This document shows, piece by piece, positions 22,005-33,729 of a stretch of 64,000 nt of DNA. Position numbers and translations under genes: made by a program. Source of the stretch: Amaurobius ferox. Taxonomy: Eukaryota > Arthropoda > Arachnida > Araneae > Amaurobiidae. The DNA is taken from NCBI GenBank assembly GCA_951213105.1, contig OX578140.1, positions 116,482,653-116,546,652 of the forward strand. The letters are read 5' to 3'. Under the pieces are notes generated by a model. It saw nothing but the letters and a program-made list of their open reading frames with translations. It had not been told where the DNA came from and searched no databases. Position 1 is the stretch's first letter. Every line of letters begins with the position of its first letter.

Positions 22005-22110
22005 TACTGATCCGATACTGATTGTGATCCTATACTGGATAAGTGATACGATACTGATTGTCATCCTATGCTGGATCACTGACCTGATACTGATTATCGC
22101 TCTTTATCAT
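22005..22110. repeat. Short tandem repeat, ~45-bp unit
   Basis: GATCCGATACTGATTGTGAT, GATACGATACTGATTGTCAT and GACCTGATACTGATTATCG occur at even spacing with TACTGGAT / TGCTGGAT between them. Confidence 0.75.
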
Positions 22111-22189
22111 GAAGGGTAATACCATGTAATTGTGATCACTTGGACCAATGATACAGATTTTTCAAATTTTTTCTTGTAAAATTTGAAAC

Positions 22190-22700
22190 AAAAAAAAGAG
22201 CTATAATTAAGAATAGATTCTGGTATGAAGAAGTCGAGTGGAACCACACTCCAGTTAACTTATCAAGGATAACTTTAAGAAAATCTGCTCAATTTTTTTT
22301 ACAGCCCTCGCTCTCCTCAACCTCTAAAATGAAATGCTTGGATTCGACTTTTCAAGGAGTTTAAATGTAGGAAGTTCTTTCTGGGTTTTACATTTCACAA
22401 CTGAAAAAAGTTTTGTTAAAAAAATAAAAAAATGTTCTTTATTTATAAGCTATTTGTGGGTCAAGAGTTATCGAAAATGTTTGCCAGTCACGTATGAAGA
22501 AAGTAAAATATTTTGAGCGTTGTATAAATGTAACGTGATAAAGTTTTAAGCAATAATTTCATGGGATGTTTTTTCAAATATGTCTAAAAAAAATCAACAA
22601 GATATACTGTTGAAGTTAAATCAAGTTTTTTCTACTATCTATTCAAAAGTTTTTATCGATCTCAAATAAAATTTCTTTATGTCGAAAAAATATTCTACCT
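22190..22700 (+). repeat. Family N repeat, copy 1
   Basis: It shares an ordered series of blocks with copies near 26.9, 32.0 and 40.6 kb: GGAAGTTCTTTCTG, a block around 'gtgggtc..ttatcg', AAAGTTTTAAGCAATAATTT and 'tatactgttgaag'. It is non-coding, about 450-500 bp, of unknown class. Confidence 0.6.
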
Positions 22701-22758
22701 GTTTTGCTGATAAAAGGCATTTTATATTATAGTACCTTTTACCATATAATAGATGTGT

Positions 22759-22821
22759 TGAAGACCCAGACCGTCCGACTCGTCCAGAGGACTAAGAGCA
22801 ACTATTTGGACGGCCGGGTAT
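22759..22821 (-). mobile_element. Family D mini-retroposon, copy 3 (63 bp, 15-bp TSD)
   Basis: ATATAATAGATGTGT is duplicated exactly at 22744-22758 and 22822-22836. The minus strand reads ATACCCGGCCGTCC, an apical part CTC-TTA-GTCC-TCT-GGAC-GAG, then GGACGGTCTGGGTCTTCA. The outer helix is the same as in copy 2. The inner helices have changed on both sides, and the 3-nt bulge is kept. Confidence 0.88.
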
Positions 22822-22836
22822 ATATAATAGATGTGT

Positions 22837-24229
22837 GTATATCTTCCCACGTTTTAGTGTTTTTAATTCAGTTCTGCAGCTATGAATAATCTTTTGTGAA
22901 TCCCACTTTACTATTCATGATATGGCAGATAAAGAAGGACATAATCAGCTGGATTACAACGTAAAATTCAACGCAAATAATGATAAGTAAACGTAAGTAT
23001 CTTTCGGAAATCATTAGATTTCCTACTCCAAAGTAAATCTAGAAAAGGACGCCCAAATTAGTGGAAACTCTGCCCGCCAAGCACAAAATGACTAAACGAC
23101 ACAGCAACGCCACCTAGTATGATAAAGGTTAGCAACGCCACCTAGTATGATAAAAAGGACATAAAACGAGAAAAATATAGAAAATAAAGGATATACGAAC
23201 ATGACAAGTAAATAAGAGAAAATAAATAAAATTCAGAGTATATGAACTTCACGTACAGAAAATCACCGAAACATAGAAACAAAAATTAAATAATTCTGGG
23301 GTCATAACCCCCAGTGACCCATGAGGACCCACTGAAATTCGTAAAAGTTATATTTGAAAATATGAAAAAGCAGAAATTTTGTTACCCCCTCCCCCTCCCC
23401 CAAAAAATTATTATTATGGTGACGCTACTGGTGGAATTCACAAACAGCACAAGGCTGTAACGACTAAAAGTATACTCACAAATACCTCCAATTTAAAAAA
23501 TTATGGCAATTCGGAAAATTAGGACAGATAACAGTATAGATGACAGCATACATTAAGCGGTATCGTGATTAATGTGCGTTCGAATTGCAGACAGTGTTTC
23601 AAATAAATTCATGAGTAAGGGTGTTTTCGGAACATTAAATGTGATGATTTCAAATAAAGAATCCAGTTGACAGTAATTTTGCTTCTGAAATAACGTGGTA
23701 CATAGCCATTAAATCCACAAATATACATTTTAATTTTCAGTGGATTTAGTTAATCGTATGCTTCTCAAATACGATTTTTTTTCTTTTGATCATCGTTTCG
23801 TGAATTCCGAGAAATTAGATGTTTTCTATCGATCGAAATATTTTCAAGCTGTTTTTTTTTTCTGGTTAAATATTCTCGCTTGATTAATAAAACAAAATTT
23901 GTATAATAAGTTGCAATTATTTTCTATCAACCCAAAATCTTAAGCTGTTTTCAATTTTTATTTTAATATTCTCTCTTAAATAGTAATTAAAAATATGCAA
24001 AATGAGTTACAATTATAGAAGAAAATGCAGATTTTTTTTTAAATTAAACTGAAAATCTGTAATTAACGAGGCTCTAAATTGAATTTCTTAAATGTCCATC
24101 AACCATCACAAATAATAAGAGACATGGTAATTATACGATTGGTGTGTTTTAGGATAATTGTAATATACGCAGTTATAAAATAAGTTTACTTTAAAAACAA
24201 ATATAGGTTTTTGTTATATAATCGAAAAA
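22837..24229. other. No recognisable gene
   Basis: AT-rich, with a short C-rich run near 23385-23402 and the 23096 duplication. No motif-bearing open frame. Confidence 0.5.
23096..23156. repeat. Direct duplication of a ~30-bp segment
   Basis: AGCAACGCCACCTAGTATGA followed by TAAA occurs twice in succession. 'GCGCCACCTAG' also recurs throughout family J, so it may be a remnant of that repeat. Confidence 0.7.
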
Positions 24230-25032
24230 TCTGATATGGGCAGCACATAACTTTCCCTACAGACTTATATCCACGTTCTCTTTATTTCAATTAAATTTAA
24301 TTCACTTTTAATTCAATTTTCGTTCTCATTTGATAACTGGACTTATTTTCAAAGGTGGCGTGGAGAAAATACGAAAAAAACTAATATATTTCGAGAACGG
24401 CTAATCCTAGTGTAATGAGGTTGGTCTTATTCTTTTCTTCGCTAAAAATTACGTATTAAACAAGCATTTAATGGATATATTTGGGCATACGTAGCTTTTT
24501 AGTTCAGATTTTGATAATTTTTTTTTTTGCGGGCCATTTTGCAAAAAAGGGCAGGTTATTTTTTTCGAAGTATACCAAAATCTAATCAGCACCAGGATGA
24601 CCAATAAATGACTCATCTGCCGAATTTTGTGAAATTCGATCCATTAGTTTTTCAGTTAGAGTGGATACAAGCTTTTGCGGGCCATTTCGCAAAAATAGGC
24701 GGGTTCTTTTATCCCGAATCGTACCCAAAACTAATCAGCTCCAGACTCTCCCACAAGTGACTTACATACCAAATATTGTGAAAATCGGTCTATTAGTTTT
24801 TTAGTTAGAGTGGATACAAAATCTGCACAGACAGACAGACAGACAGACACACAGACAGACAGACAGACACACAGACACAGAGACACACACACACAGACGT
24901 CACGCTAAAAATAGTTTTTTCGTATTCTAGAGGTCTCGAAACGTGTAGATCCGTCGAAAACTCGAGTTGCGATTTTCGGCATGATTCCAATACTTTCCCT
25001 ATACATTACCTTGTATTGCAGGGAAAGTAAAA
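24230..25032 (+). mobile_element. Family B element B7
   Basis: Full-length B with two internal units (24526 and 24676), an (ACAG)n tract at 24826-24898 and the normal hairpin end. It runs head-to-tail into B8. Confidence 0.9.
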
Positions 25033-25033
25033 A

Positions 25034-25978
25034 TCTGATGTGAGCAGCACATGACTTTCCCTGCAGACTCAAATTCATATTTTTTTTCTTTAATAATTCA
25101 TTAAATTGAGTTTAATTGCACAAAATAACACTAAATTGGCATTTTTAATTCAATTTCTGTTTTTATTTGGTAATGAGACATTTTTTTAAAAGTGGCATAA
25201 CTAAATGCGGAAAATCTCAAATATATCGAGAATGGTTAGTCCTAGAGTAATAGAGTTGTTCTTATTATTTTACCCATCAAAAATTAAGTATAAAACAAGC
25301 ATTTAATTGATATATTTGAACATACATAGCTTTATTTAGATTTTGCGATTTTTGAGGGCCATTTCGTAAAAAAGGCAGATTGATCTTTTCCGAATAATAC
25401 CTAAATCTAATCAGCACCAGAGTATCCCCCAAGTCACTCATCTATCAAATTTTGTGAAATTTGGTCATTTAATATTTTAGTTAGAGTGGATACATGAAAT
25501 TTTTGCGGGCCATTTCGTTAAAAAAGGCAGGTTGTTCTCTTCCGATTAATACCAAAATCAAATCAGCATCAGAGTATTGTACAAGTAACTTATCTACCAA
25601 ATTTTGTGAAATTTGGTCAATTAGTGTTTTAGCTAGAGTGGATACATGAAATTTTTACGGGCCATTTCGCAAAAAAAGGCGGGTTTTGTTTTTACGAATC
25701 ATACCAAAAACTGATGAGCACCAGGGTCATACTCAAGTGACTTACCTACCAAATTTTATGAAATTCGGTCCATTAGTTTTTGAGTTAGAGTGGATACATA
25801 CATTGCACAGACAGACACACAGACAGACACACACACACACAGACGCCACGTTAAAAATGATGTTTTCGTATTCTAGAGGTCTCGAAACGTGTAGATCCGT
25901 CGAAAACTCGAGTTGTGATTTTCGGCATGATTCCAATACTTTCCCTATACATTACCATGTATTGCAGGGAAAGTAAAA
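25034..25978 (+). mobile_element. Family B element B8, three-unit variant
   Basis: A 945-bp copy with three internal GGGCCATTTCG units (about 25357, 25507 and 25658) instead of two, and a diverged left half. The right end, from the (AC)n tract on, is close to the other copies. This uneven divergence suggests replacement or recombination at the right end. Confidence 0.88.
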
Positions 25979-26133
25979 ATTTATACTTACGATCAGGAGA
26001 GGGGACGGTCAGAAAATTCAGTTGTTTGGATCATTCTAAATTTAAGGGAAATGATTTTAAAAAGAAAAACAGTTAAGCAGTAGGACATAAAATAGGTGAC
26101 AATAATGATAAAAAAGGAAATTCAACAAAGTAA

Positions 26134-26186
26134 CACACCTTTCTGGTAGGTCGGCCGGTCTGGGTTTCAACAACAACAACAACAAT
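26134..26186 (+). mobile_element. Family D mini-retroposon, copy 4 (further truncated)
   Basis: It matches the 3' half of copy 2: CACCTTTCTGGTAGGTCGG then GGTCTGGGTTTC and (CAA)n. It begins inside the apical loop. No clear target duplication. Confidence 0.75.
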
Positions 26187-26930
26187 ATTAATTATGGGAA
26201 AGTTAAAAAGAAAGGAAAAACCACGTAATGAATGGCTAGACAGCCCACTGTGGGCATTGATCTTCTGTAGAAAATGCTTCCAAGCTGTCCCCTTTGGGGC
26301 AATGCTTCTCCGATTTTCAATCTTCAATACCTCAGAATCCTTGTCCACACAAGCGATTCATCTTAACTTCGTTCGTCCTCTTGGTCTTTTCCCGATCGGT
26401 GTGGGCATAAAAATTTTATTTGTCCTTCTTTTTTTTATCCTTTCTCAACAAGTGTCCTGCACATTGCATTATGTTAATTTGAATGTATTTGACTATGTCA
26501 GAATATTTTTTATTATTTGTATAGATTACAATTATATCTTCTTCTTTAAATATCATTTTTCCAAACTTCACCAGAAATACTGCGCAAATATCTTCGCTGA
26601 AAGACACAAGGAACTTTTTCAGCATGTTCTGTGAGAATTCAGGCTTCTGAAGAATAAATTAAGATGGGTCTTATAACTACTTTATATAGCTGTAACATTG
26701 TTCCTTGTTCCAATCAAGTGTGATCAGAAAAAAAATTTTAAACCACGAAAACAACGATTTACAACTATAGTTCGTACCCACGAAAAAGCACATATTGAGG
26801 AATTTAGTCAAACATCTTCTGAAGTATAAATAATTAAATCACATATAAATCTTAATCAATTTTTACAGAAACAAAATAATCAGAATAATGCTGTCTTATA
26901 TCGTATCAAATAATCACGTTTTATCAATAT
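26187..26930. other. Unrecognised sequence with a 146-codon open frame
   Basis: A plus-strand frame at 26194-26634 begins MGKLKRKEKPRNEWL, becomes strongly hydrophobic in the middle (FVLLFFILSQQVSC) and has no recognisable domain. The minus frame over the same DNA (26073-26348) reads NRRSIAPKGTAWKHFLQKIN, faintly like a BED-type zinc-finger start, but no cysteines follow in register. Neither supports a gene call. Confidence 0.3.
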
Positions 26931-27390
26931 AAGTTTTTAAAATTAGAATATCTGCTCCAACTATTATTCTCAACAGTCCTGGCTCTCTTTTCTTCCTCTC
27001 ATCTATTTCTGGGTTTTGACGCTTTATTTAACTTCGTATTAGAAAGTTCTTTCTGTGTTATAAACTTACAACTAAGCGTATACAATTTAAAGAAGTAGAA
27101 AATATTATTTGTTTATAAACTGTGCTTATGGGTCGATATTTATCGTAAATATTTCCAAGTTAAGGAATGGAAGTAAAATATTTGCGTTGATAAATATGAC
27201 ATTGGATAAATGTAAAGTTTGAGCAATAATTTTATGGGATTCTGTTAAAAGCTTTTTTTGTTCAAATATGCATTTCAGAAATCCGCAAAATATACTGCTA
27301 ACATTTTTTTAACATTCTACTCAAAGGTATTAAGCTGGATTTAAATTCCATTGCAGAAAAAATATTTTTACCTGCCTTATTGATAAAATT
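26931..27390 (+). repeat. Family N repeat, copy 2
   Basis: It has the same block order as copy 1: AGAAAGTTCTTTCTGTGTTA, ATGGGTCGATATTTATCG and GAGCAATAATTTTATGGGAT. Confidence 0.6.
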
Positions 27391-28268
27391 CGATCTAAAC
27401 TATACCACACAGCACCACATATTACACGCGTCAGCGAAATGCTCACCAAGTGCTCTTTATGCTATTTTGTATCTATGCATGACTTTAAAGTCTTTATTTA
27501 AATCTTTACATTTTAAAGTTTTCTAAAATATAATTATTTTTTAAATCATGAAACTCATTCAGAAAATTCTAGACCCTCTAACAAAACGTACATGCCCCAC
27601 ACATAGTGAACCTCGCGTTATTTCGAATCAAGAAAATTAATTCACCCAAATCTAGAGATTATCAAAGAAATTGAATTGAATTTGTAATATATTGAATTTT
27701 CATCAATTTGGAATTTTCTTTGATTTACCGTCATTTTAGTAAATTTGGAAACATTTTTTTTACGCATTTGAGGGCATTTTCAAAATATAGCCAAATTTGA
27801 CGATGTTTCGCAAAATTCTTTACAAGGCCTGAAATTTTCGCCAAATTACTGGGAAGTAGAGTTTTGCTAAACTTTCAAAGACACAAGAGATCTATCATAT
27901 GAAGTTAATAGAAAGTGGATAAAAATAAAAATGCTTTGTGTTAAAAACAAAATAATACAATAGTAACCAGTATAAAATTGCAGAGAAAATAAAAGCACAC
28001 ATTGAGAAATAAAATCAGATACTTTGTAAAGAACAAGTAAATGAGTCAAATAGAAAAACATCGGCAATAGCTCCATTCCGATGGAGCCTAAATGATTTTG
28101 CGTAAATAACATTTTTCTTTGTAGCTGATTTGTCTTCGTTAGACATTTCCAAACATTTCAAAATTTTAAAATATCGAAACTAGAACCACATGTTCAAGAT
28201 ATTAAAAAATATCGAAATTATAACCAATATGTTTAAAAAACTGAAGAATTCTCTCTAAAATCCACTAT
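27391..28268. other. Mostly unrecognised; decayed family A-like patch
   Basis: 27640-27850 carries phrases such as TATTGAATTTTCATCAATTT and a 'gccaaatttgacgatgtttcgc' type run, resembling the GGCGA region of family A. Nothing coding is recognised. Confidence 0.4.
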
Positions 28269-28455
28269 ATTCTTGTAGTGCTTGCTCTCAAAGTGCTACA
28301 AATTACTTCTTATAATTTATAGCTAGAACTTTTAGTTTTTGATATATAAGCATTATAGACTTGAAAAATGGAAATTTTTCAGTCTCCTAAAATTTAACAA
28401 GACGATTCCTCAAAGAATTATAAAAACTTTGTAAAAGCAAATTATGCATCAAGAA
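28269..28455 (+). repeat. Repeat Y, copy 1
   Basis: A 187-bp segment starting ATTCTTGTAGTGCTTGCTCT and ending GCAAATTATGCATCAAGAAA. It recurs at 31401-31583 with about 90% identity by eye. Confidence 0.75.
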
Positions 28456-28458
28456 ATA

Positions 28459-28708
28459 GGGTGTCCCAAAAAGATTGAAACGCGCTTTAATCCTTTACCT
28501 GTTGGAGATAAGTGGGCAATGTAAATTGCAAAAATGTTGAAAGTAAGGTGGAAATAAGACTACGTTAATAAAATAGTCCTCCCATTAATTTTCACGAAGT
28601 TACACTTTTTAATTTTTATACGACCCCCTTAGACAAATTTGGTCAATCGGAAAATTTTTATGTTTAATGCAACAAGATCATTAAAAAAACTGCATATCTG
28701 TATCTTTA
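28459..28708 (+). mobile_element. MITE X, copy 1
   Basis: It starts GGGTGTCCCAAAAAGATTGA, a mariner-like terminus after TA. It is present in reverse complement at 31132-31400. In copy 1 Y precedes X; in copy 2 inverted X precedes Y. Confidence 0.65.
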
Positions 28709-29044
28709 AAATTGAGCCAGTTATATTTAATTGAAATTTGAGCATTGTGAATGGGGCCCATATATCAAATTAAAAATGTAAATTTGTGACATATCACAAA
28801 AAAGATAAAACTGGATGATAATACATAGGATACCCAATCGCGTAGTGAGTACCACTGCTTTATATGATCTCTGTCTGTGTAATACTTTATTTAGATGCAT
28901 TTGTGATAAACAATTTTGACACATATTAACGTATTTTTGATCTAAACAATTTCTATCATCAATTTGTTTATGATCCCTATTTTTACTGATGAACCCTATT
29001 TTCACTGACCTTTTGCATGGTATGGAAAAGTGGCATAAGTCAGA

Positions 29045-29093
29045 TTTTTAACACTTTACAACAAAGTTGAAAAGTGTTTATGACTTTGTTCAT

Positions 29094-29131
<38 letters not shown>

Positions 29132-29830
29132 CGTTAGCACGAAAACTGCCGTAAAAATGAGTTTATCAAAATGAAATTTTAGTATGTTGTTCAGACGGTC
29201 TGTAGGACCTATGGGAATATAAATAAATAATATCACCCAATTAGTTTTTTATTGAACCCGGGTTGAAAAAATGAAATACATTGAACCCTATGGGACCTAA
29301 TTTTTCAAACATTTATTAAGTAAATTTAAAATTCACGAATTGCTTCGAAATTTTTAGGAAATATTCACATTATCCCATAGAATATATAAAAAAAAATTCA
29401 GTAAAATATGTTAAGTAGTTTTTTAATTAAAAAAATTATTTAATATAGGGAAAAAAACAAATTCAATTAAATTCTGACTTTGGGATATCTTCCAGAAAGG
29501 AAAGAGAGAGATATTATATAATAAATATCTCTCCATTTGTTTAAACGTTTTGCTTATGGGAGTGGCTTCATATTTTAAAATAAATTTGGTAGATAACAAT
29601 TTTTCATTTTTTTTAAATTTTATATAACTCTTCATGATAAATTTAATTGATGGCATTTTAAATGCACTTTCCTACGTCCTAGAGAGTTAAAATTTGATAC
29701 ACAGATTAAATTTGTTGAACATTTTATTCGACAAAAATTTGATGGATCTTTAAATATAGATCATACATTTTTTTCGAAATGGCCTGAAAATAATCCCCGT
29801 TCACTTCTATAAATCATTGTTGTAATATTG
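29045..29830 (+). mobile_element. Family K, HINE-like head
   Basis: The hairpin-forming AACACTTTACAACAAAGTTG then AAAAGTGTT is followed by (GTCT)8-like at 29096-29132, CCGTTAGCACGAAAACTG and ATCAAAATGAAATTTTAGTA. This is the same order of modules as in families I and L. The right boundary is uncertain; B9 begins at 29839. Confidence 0.55.
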
Positions 29831-29838
29831 TTAAAAAT

Positions 29839-30660
29839 TCTGATGTGGACAGCACATGTCTTTCTCTGCAGACTCATATTCGTTCTCTTTATTTATTCAA
29901 TGATAATTTGAGTTTATCTGCACAACATAAGTATTTTAAATGACATTGATTTTACACGTTAAACTTAAATTTGGTTCTCATTTGATAGCTGGACTTATTG
30001 TCAAAGGTGGCGTAGCGAAAACGCAAAAAAACTAGAATATCTCAAGAACGGCTAGTCCTAGAGTAATGGGGTTAGTCTTATTCTTTTTGTTGTCAAAAAT
30101 CACATATAAAATAGGAATTTAATTGATATAATTGAGCACACGTAGTCTTTTATTTTTATATATAACGATTTTTGCGGGTCATTTCGCAAAAATAGCCCGT
30201 TCCTTTTTCCCGAATCGTAGTAGAATAACCTACAAATGATTTATATACAAAATTTTGTTAAATTTGGTATATAAATCACTTGTAGGTTATTGAAATATTA
30301 TACACCAAATTTTGTTAAATTTGGTTCATTAGTTTTTAGCTAGAGTGGATAAAGGCAATTTCTGCGGCCATTTCGCAAAGAAGGCAGATTCTTTTATTAC
30401 GAATCGTACTATAATCTAATGAACATCAGGATTTCCCACAAAAAACATACCTACCAAATTGTATGAAATTCGGTCCATTAGTTTTTCAATTAGAGTGGAT
30501 GTAATATCCACACAGACACACAGAAACATACACAGATACACCCTTACACACACAGACGTCTTCCTAAAAATAGTTTTTTCGTGTTCTAGAAGTCCCAAAA
30601 CGTGTAGATCCTTTGAAAATTCGAGTTCCGATCTTCGGCACGATTCCAATACTTTGAGTA
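29839..30660 (+). mobile_element. Family B element B9, old copy
   Basis: It starts TCTGATGTGGACAGCACATG and keeps the ATCTCAAGAACGGCTAGTCC core and both internal units. A small inverted duplication sits around 30240-30300 (ATTTTGTTAAATTTGGTATA region). The terminal hairpin is eroded. It is the most diverged of the nearly complete B copies. Confidence 0.8.
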
Positions 30661-30759
30661 CATACACATACACATATATATTATCTGTGTATCTAAATTC
30701 CGTGCCTATGCAATTACAATAGTTGTGATTTTAAATGATCCCTAAACTTTTATTATTTC

Positions 30760-31112
30760 TTCAAGGAAGCCTAATTTTAACATATGCAGAATGCAAATAT
30801 CTCAAGCGATTGTAAGATGAATTACATAAGAATTGCTGAATTTTTTTCACACAAAATTATTTAGTTCTGGAGTCTGGAACACAAGTTATATGAATGAAAT
30901 ATTCATTGATTTTGCAGAAAGAATCAGATGATTTATATTTCGATACAGTTTTAAATATTTAAGTATAATAAATTACTGTAGTACTGTGATAATGTAAAAG
31001 ATATTACCACTGAATGAATCACATTTTAGAAATTTTTAAATGAAATTACATTTCAGTTGGAAAGTGTTTCATAATCAATGCTTATGCATGATTGATCTTT
31101 CTTGTTTACTTT
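30760..31112 (+). repeat. Family M repeat, copy 3
   Basis: It aligns with 11690-12335: GAATGAAATATTCATTGATT, AATAAATTACTGTAGTACTG and GTTGGAAAGTGTTTCATAAT. It has one internal unit instead of about three. Confidence 0.6.
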
Positions 31113-31131
31113 AGCATAATTCAGTTGATTA

Positions 31132-31400
31132 TAAAGATACAGATATGCGGTTTTTTAATAATCCTGTTGCATTAAAAATAAAAATTTTCTGATTGACCAA
31201 ATTTGTCTAAGGTATAATTTGTCTAAGGTGTCGTATAAAAATTTAAAAAATGTAACTTTTTGAAAATTAATGGAAGGACTATTTCATTAACATAGTCTTA
31301 TTTCCTACCTTATTTTCAACATTTTTGCAATTTACATTGCCCCCTTATCTCCAACAGGTAAAGAATTAAAGCGCGCTTCAATCTTTTTGAGACATCCTGT
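31132..31400 (-). mobile_element. MITE X, copy 2 (inverted)
   Basis: The minus strand starts ACAGGATGTCTCAAAAAGAT and runs through TTACATTGCCCCCTTATCTC (plus-strand reading) to the ATCTTTAT edge near 31132. It is homologous to 28459-28708. Confidence 0.65.
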
Positions 31401-31583
31401 ATTCTTGTAGTGCTCTCAAAGTGCTACAAATTACTTCTTATAAATTATAGCTATAACTTTTAGTTTTTGAGATATAAACATTACAAACTTGAAAAACGGA
31501 AAATTTTCAATCTCCTAAAGTTTGACAAGACGATTCCTCAAGAATTATAGAAACCTTGTAAAAGCAAATTATGCATCAAGAAA
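31401..31583 (+). repeat. Repeat Y, copy 2
   Basis: ATTCTTGTAGTGCTCTCAAA through GCATCAAGAAAC, matching 28269-28455. It differs by small indels. Confidence 0.75.
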
Positions 31584-31989
31584 CTATATTTCTTACGAAA
31601 TATGTTTGTCGCTTACTGTTTATATTTATCTTTTAACTTTTAGAAAATATTTCGTGTGAAAGTAAGTAAAGTGAGGCAAAAACTCTCAGGGATAAAATAT
31701 TTATAGAATTTTTTTTCGAAAAAAATTTAAAATATTAAAATACTGAAATTGTTTTCTTAACATTCATAAATAGAACCATATTTTCCACAAAACATGTAAA
31801 ATTTGTTTACATTTTTATCTATGAGATTTAGAAATATGAGTGTCTAAATTGTTTACATTTTTTGTAAAGCTCCAATTTCAGACAAATATACCACAACTAT
31901 ACATGTTATTCACGTCGAAAAAATTCCAATGCATATATCCTATTTTTTTTTTACAATAGCAAAAACATCAGTGTTAAAATATAGTTATT

Positions 31990-32420
31990 TTCTATTGATA
32001 TCCGCATCATCCTTTATCAAGACTAACTTTTAAGATGAAAAAATCTACTCTAACTATTTTTTTTTACTCCCTAACTCCTTTCAATTCCTGAAATACATTG
32101 CTAGGATTTGAGTCTCCGTGGAACTTCAATGTAGGAAGTTATTTCTGAGTTATAAATTTCACGGCTAAAGAAAAGGTTTGTTAAAAAGAAACAGAAAATG
32201 GTCTTTGTTTTTAAGTTGTGTTTGTGAGTCGATATTTATCGGAAATGTTTCCGAATCATGGAAAGGAAGTGAAATATTTAGAACGTTGAATAAATATGAC
32301 GTGACAAAGTTTTAAGCTATAATTTTATCGAATATTTCTTTTCAAATATATCCCGAAAATCCACAGAATAAACGGTTAAAGTTTACCTTTATAGAGTTTT
32401 TTTTTTTTTATTATTATTTG
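31990..32420 (+). repeat. Family N repeat, copy 3
   Basis: It contains GTAGGAAGTTATTTCTGAGT, GTGAGTCGATATTTATCGGA and GACAAAGTTTTAAGCTATAA. The region between Y and N (31584-31989) holds nothing recognised. Confidence 0.6.
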
Positions 32421-32808
32421 CAATTTAAATTTCATTTTAGCTAAAAATAATTTTAAATGATGGAATGCTTAATGATAAAAAGGGATTTACATCAAACTGC
32501 ACGTCACCGTATTTTAGACTTATGAAAATATCTGACATATGTTAGACTATTAGACGCGTATATTGGACTATTAGATTTGCATATTAGACTCGTATATTAG
32601 ACTATTTTTTAAGAAAAAAATTATGTTACCCTCTGTTGTTCTTTTCGCGGAAGAATAATTTTCTTGGGCCTTTTCTCTCGAAATTTCTGGATCGCGCTTC
32701 GTGCATTCGCTCCTCTCAGATGGAAATTACCGACTTCGCCACTTGATATATTCATAACGTTTAGTTCCTCTTTATGCAGTTCTACATCAAATAATAACCT
32801 CTTCTGGA

Positions 32809-33345
32809 TTGCGGTAGGTTACTGTTTGCAATACGCAGATAAAATAAGTCATTTGTTAAAAATTTCCAGGGCTCATGGATTGTCAAGGAATTAATAGAAT
32901 GCATTTTACTAATTTTCTAATGTATCGAGGGATAACAGTGTTTGAATCACAAAAGGTTACTGTTTGTGATGTGGTAGACACAATAAACTATTTGTTAAAT
33001 TCCAGTGTCAATGAACTGTCTATAATTTAATAAAATCCATTTACACATCTTACTAACTTCTTAATACATCTATGAATTATATTGTTTGAATCGCAGAAGG
33101 TTATTGTTTGCGATGTAATGGACAAAATAGGCAATTTGTCAAATTCCAGAGTTCATGGATTGTCTGGAAATTAATAAAATGCGCTTAGGCATTTTACTAA
33201 TATCTTAATGCATCTATAAATGAATGACTTTGTTTAAATCACACGGGGTTACTGTTCAAAATGCGGCTGACAAAATAGGCCGTGTGTCGTAATCCAAGGT
33301 TCATGAATTCTCTATAAATTAATATAAAATAGCACATACATTCTG
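32809..33345 (+). repeat. Tandem repeat, ~148-bp unit, about 3.7 copies
   Basis: Each unit has a block like GGTTACTGTTTGCAATACGC, then TAGGCAATTTGTCAAATTCC, then GTTCATGGATTGTC and 'taataaaatgcatttactaat'. The units start near 32809, 32951, 33099 and 33247 and are substantially diverged from each other. Confidence 0.8.
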
Positions 33346-33357
33346 AATTGCCGTTCA

Positions 33358-33520
33358 AGTCAGGGATAGCACAGTGGTTAAGGAAAGAAAATCGTACTCG
33401 GGGTTCCACGTTCGATCATACACGTCGCTCAAAACTGAAGATACGTGATTATATTCCGTTTGGGGCAGCAAGATACTTACAATGGCACCAGAACAAATCA
33501 ACCTGTAGCTAAGTGCAAAG
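33358..33520 (+). repeat. tRNA-derived SINE fragment
   Basis: A-box-like ATAGCACAGTGGTTAAG at 33365 and a B-box-like GGTTCCACGTTCGATCAT at about 33402 are followed by GGGGCAGCAAGATACTTACA. The latter resembles 49858-49882 (GGGGCAGCAAGGTTCTGTAC) and 33806-33830. It is degenerate. Confidence 0.6.
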
Positions 33521-33729
33521 AAGTCGGTGATCTAAAAGTGAACCTAGTAAGACTATCACGGATTCTGTGGAATATGAGACACAGAACATCGATTTCAAAT
33601 CAGAAGGACAACGACCACGCCGGAAGCTAACCTGGAGGATAAAAATAGGATAAATAGGCTAACTTGAATTAAAAATAGCAGGATGTAGTCAGTCATATTT
33701 TCCGCCTATCTGGAATTAGAGGATGAAGA

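Noticed and set aside
26073..26348. BED-type zinc finger on the minus strand
   Set aside because: Only a vague KGTAWKHFLQKIN resemblance. The expected C-x2-C and H-x-H do not follow.
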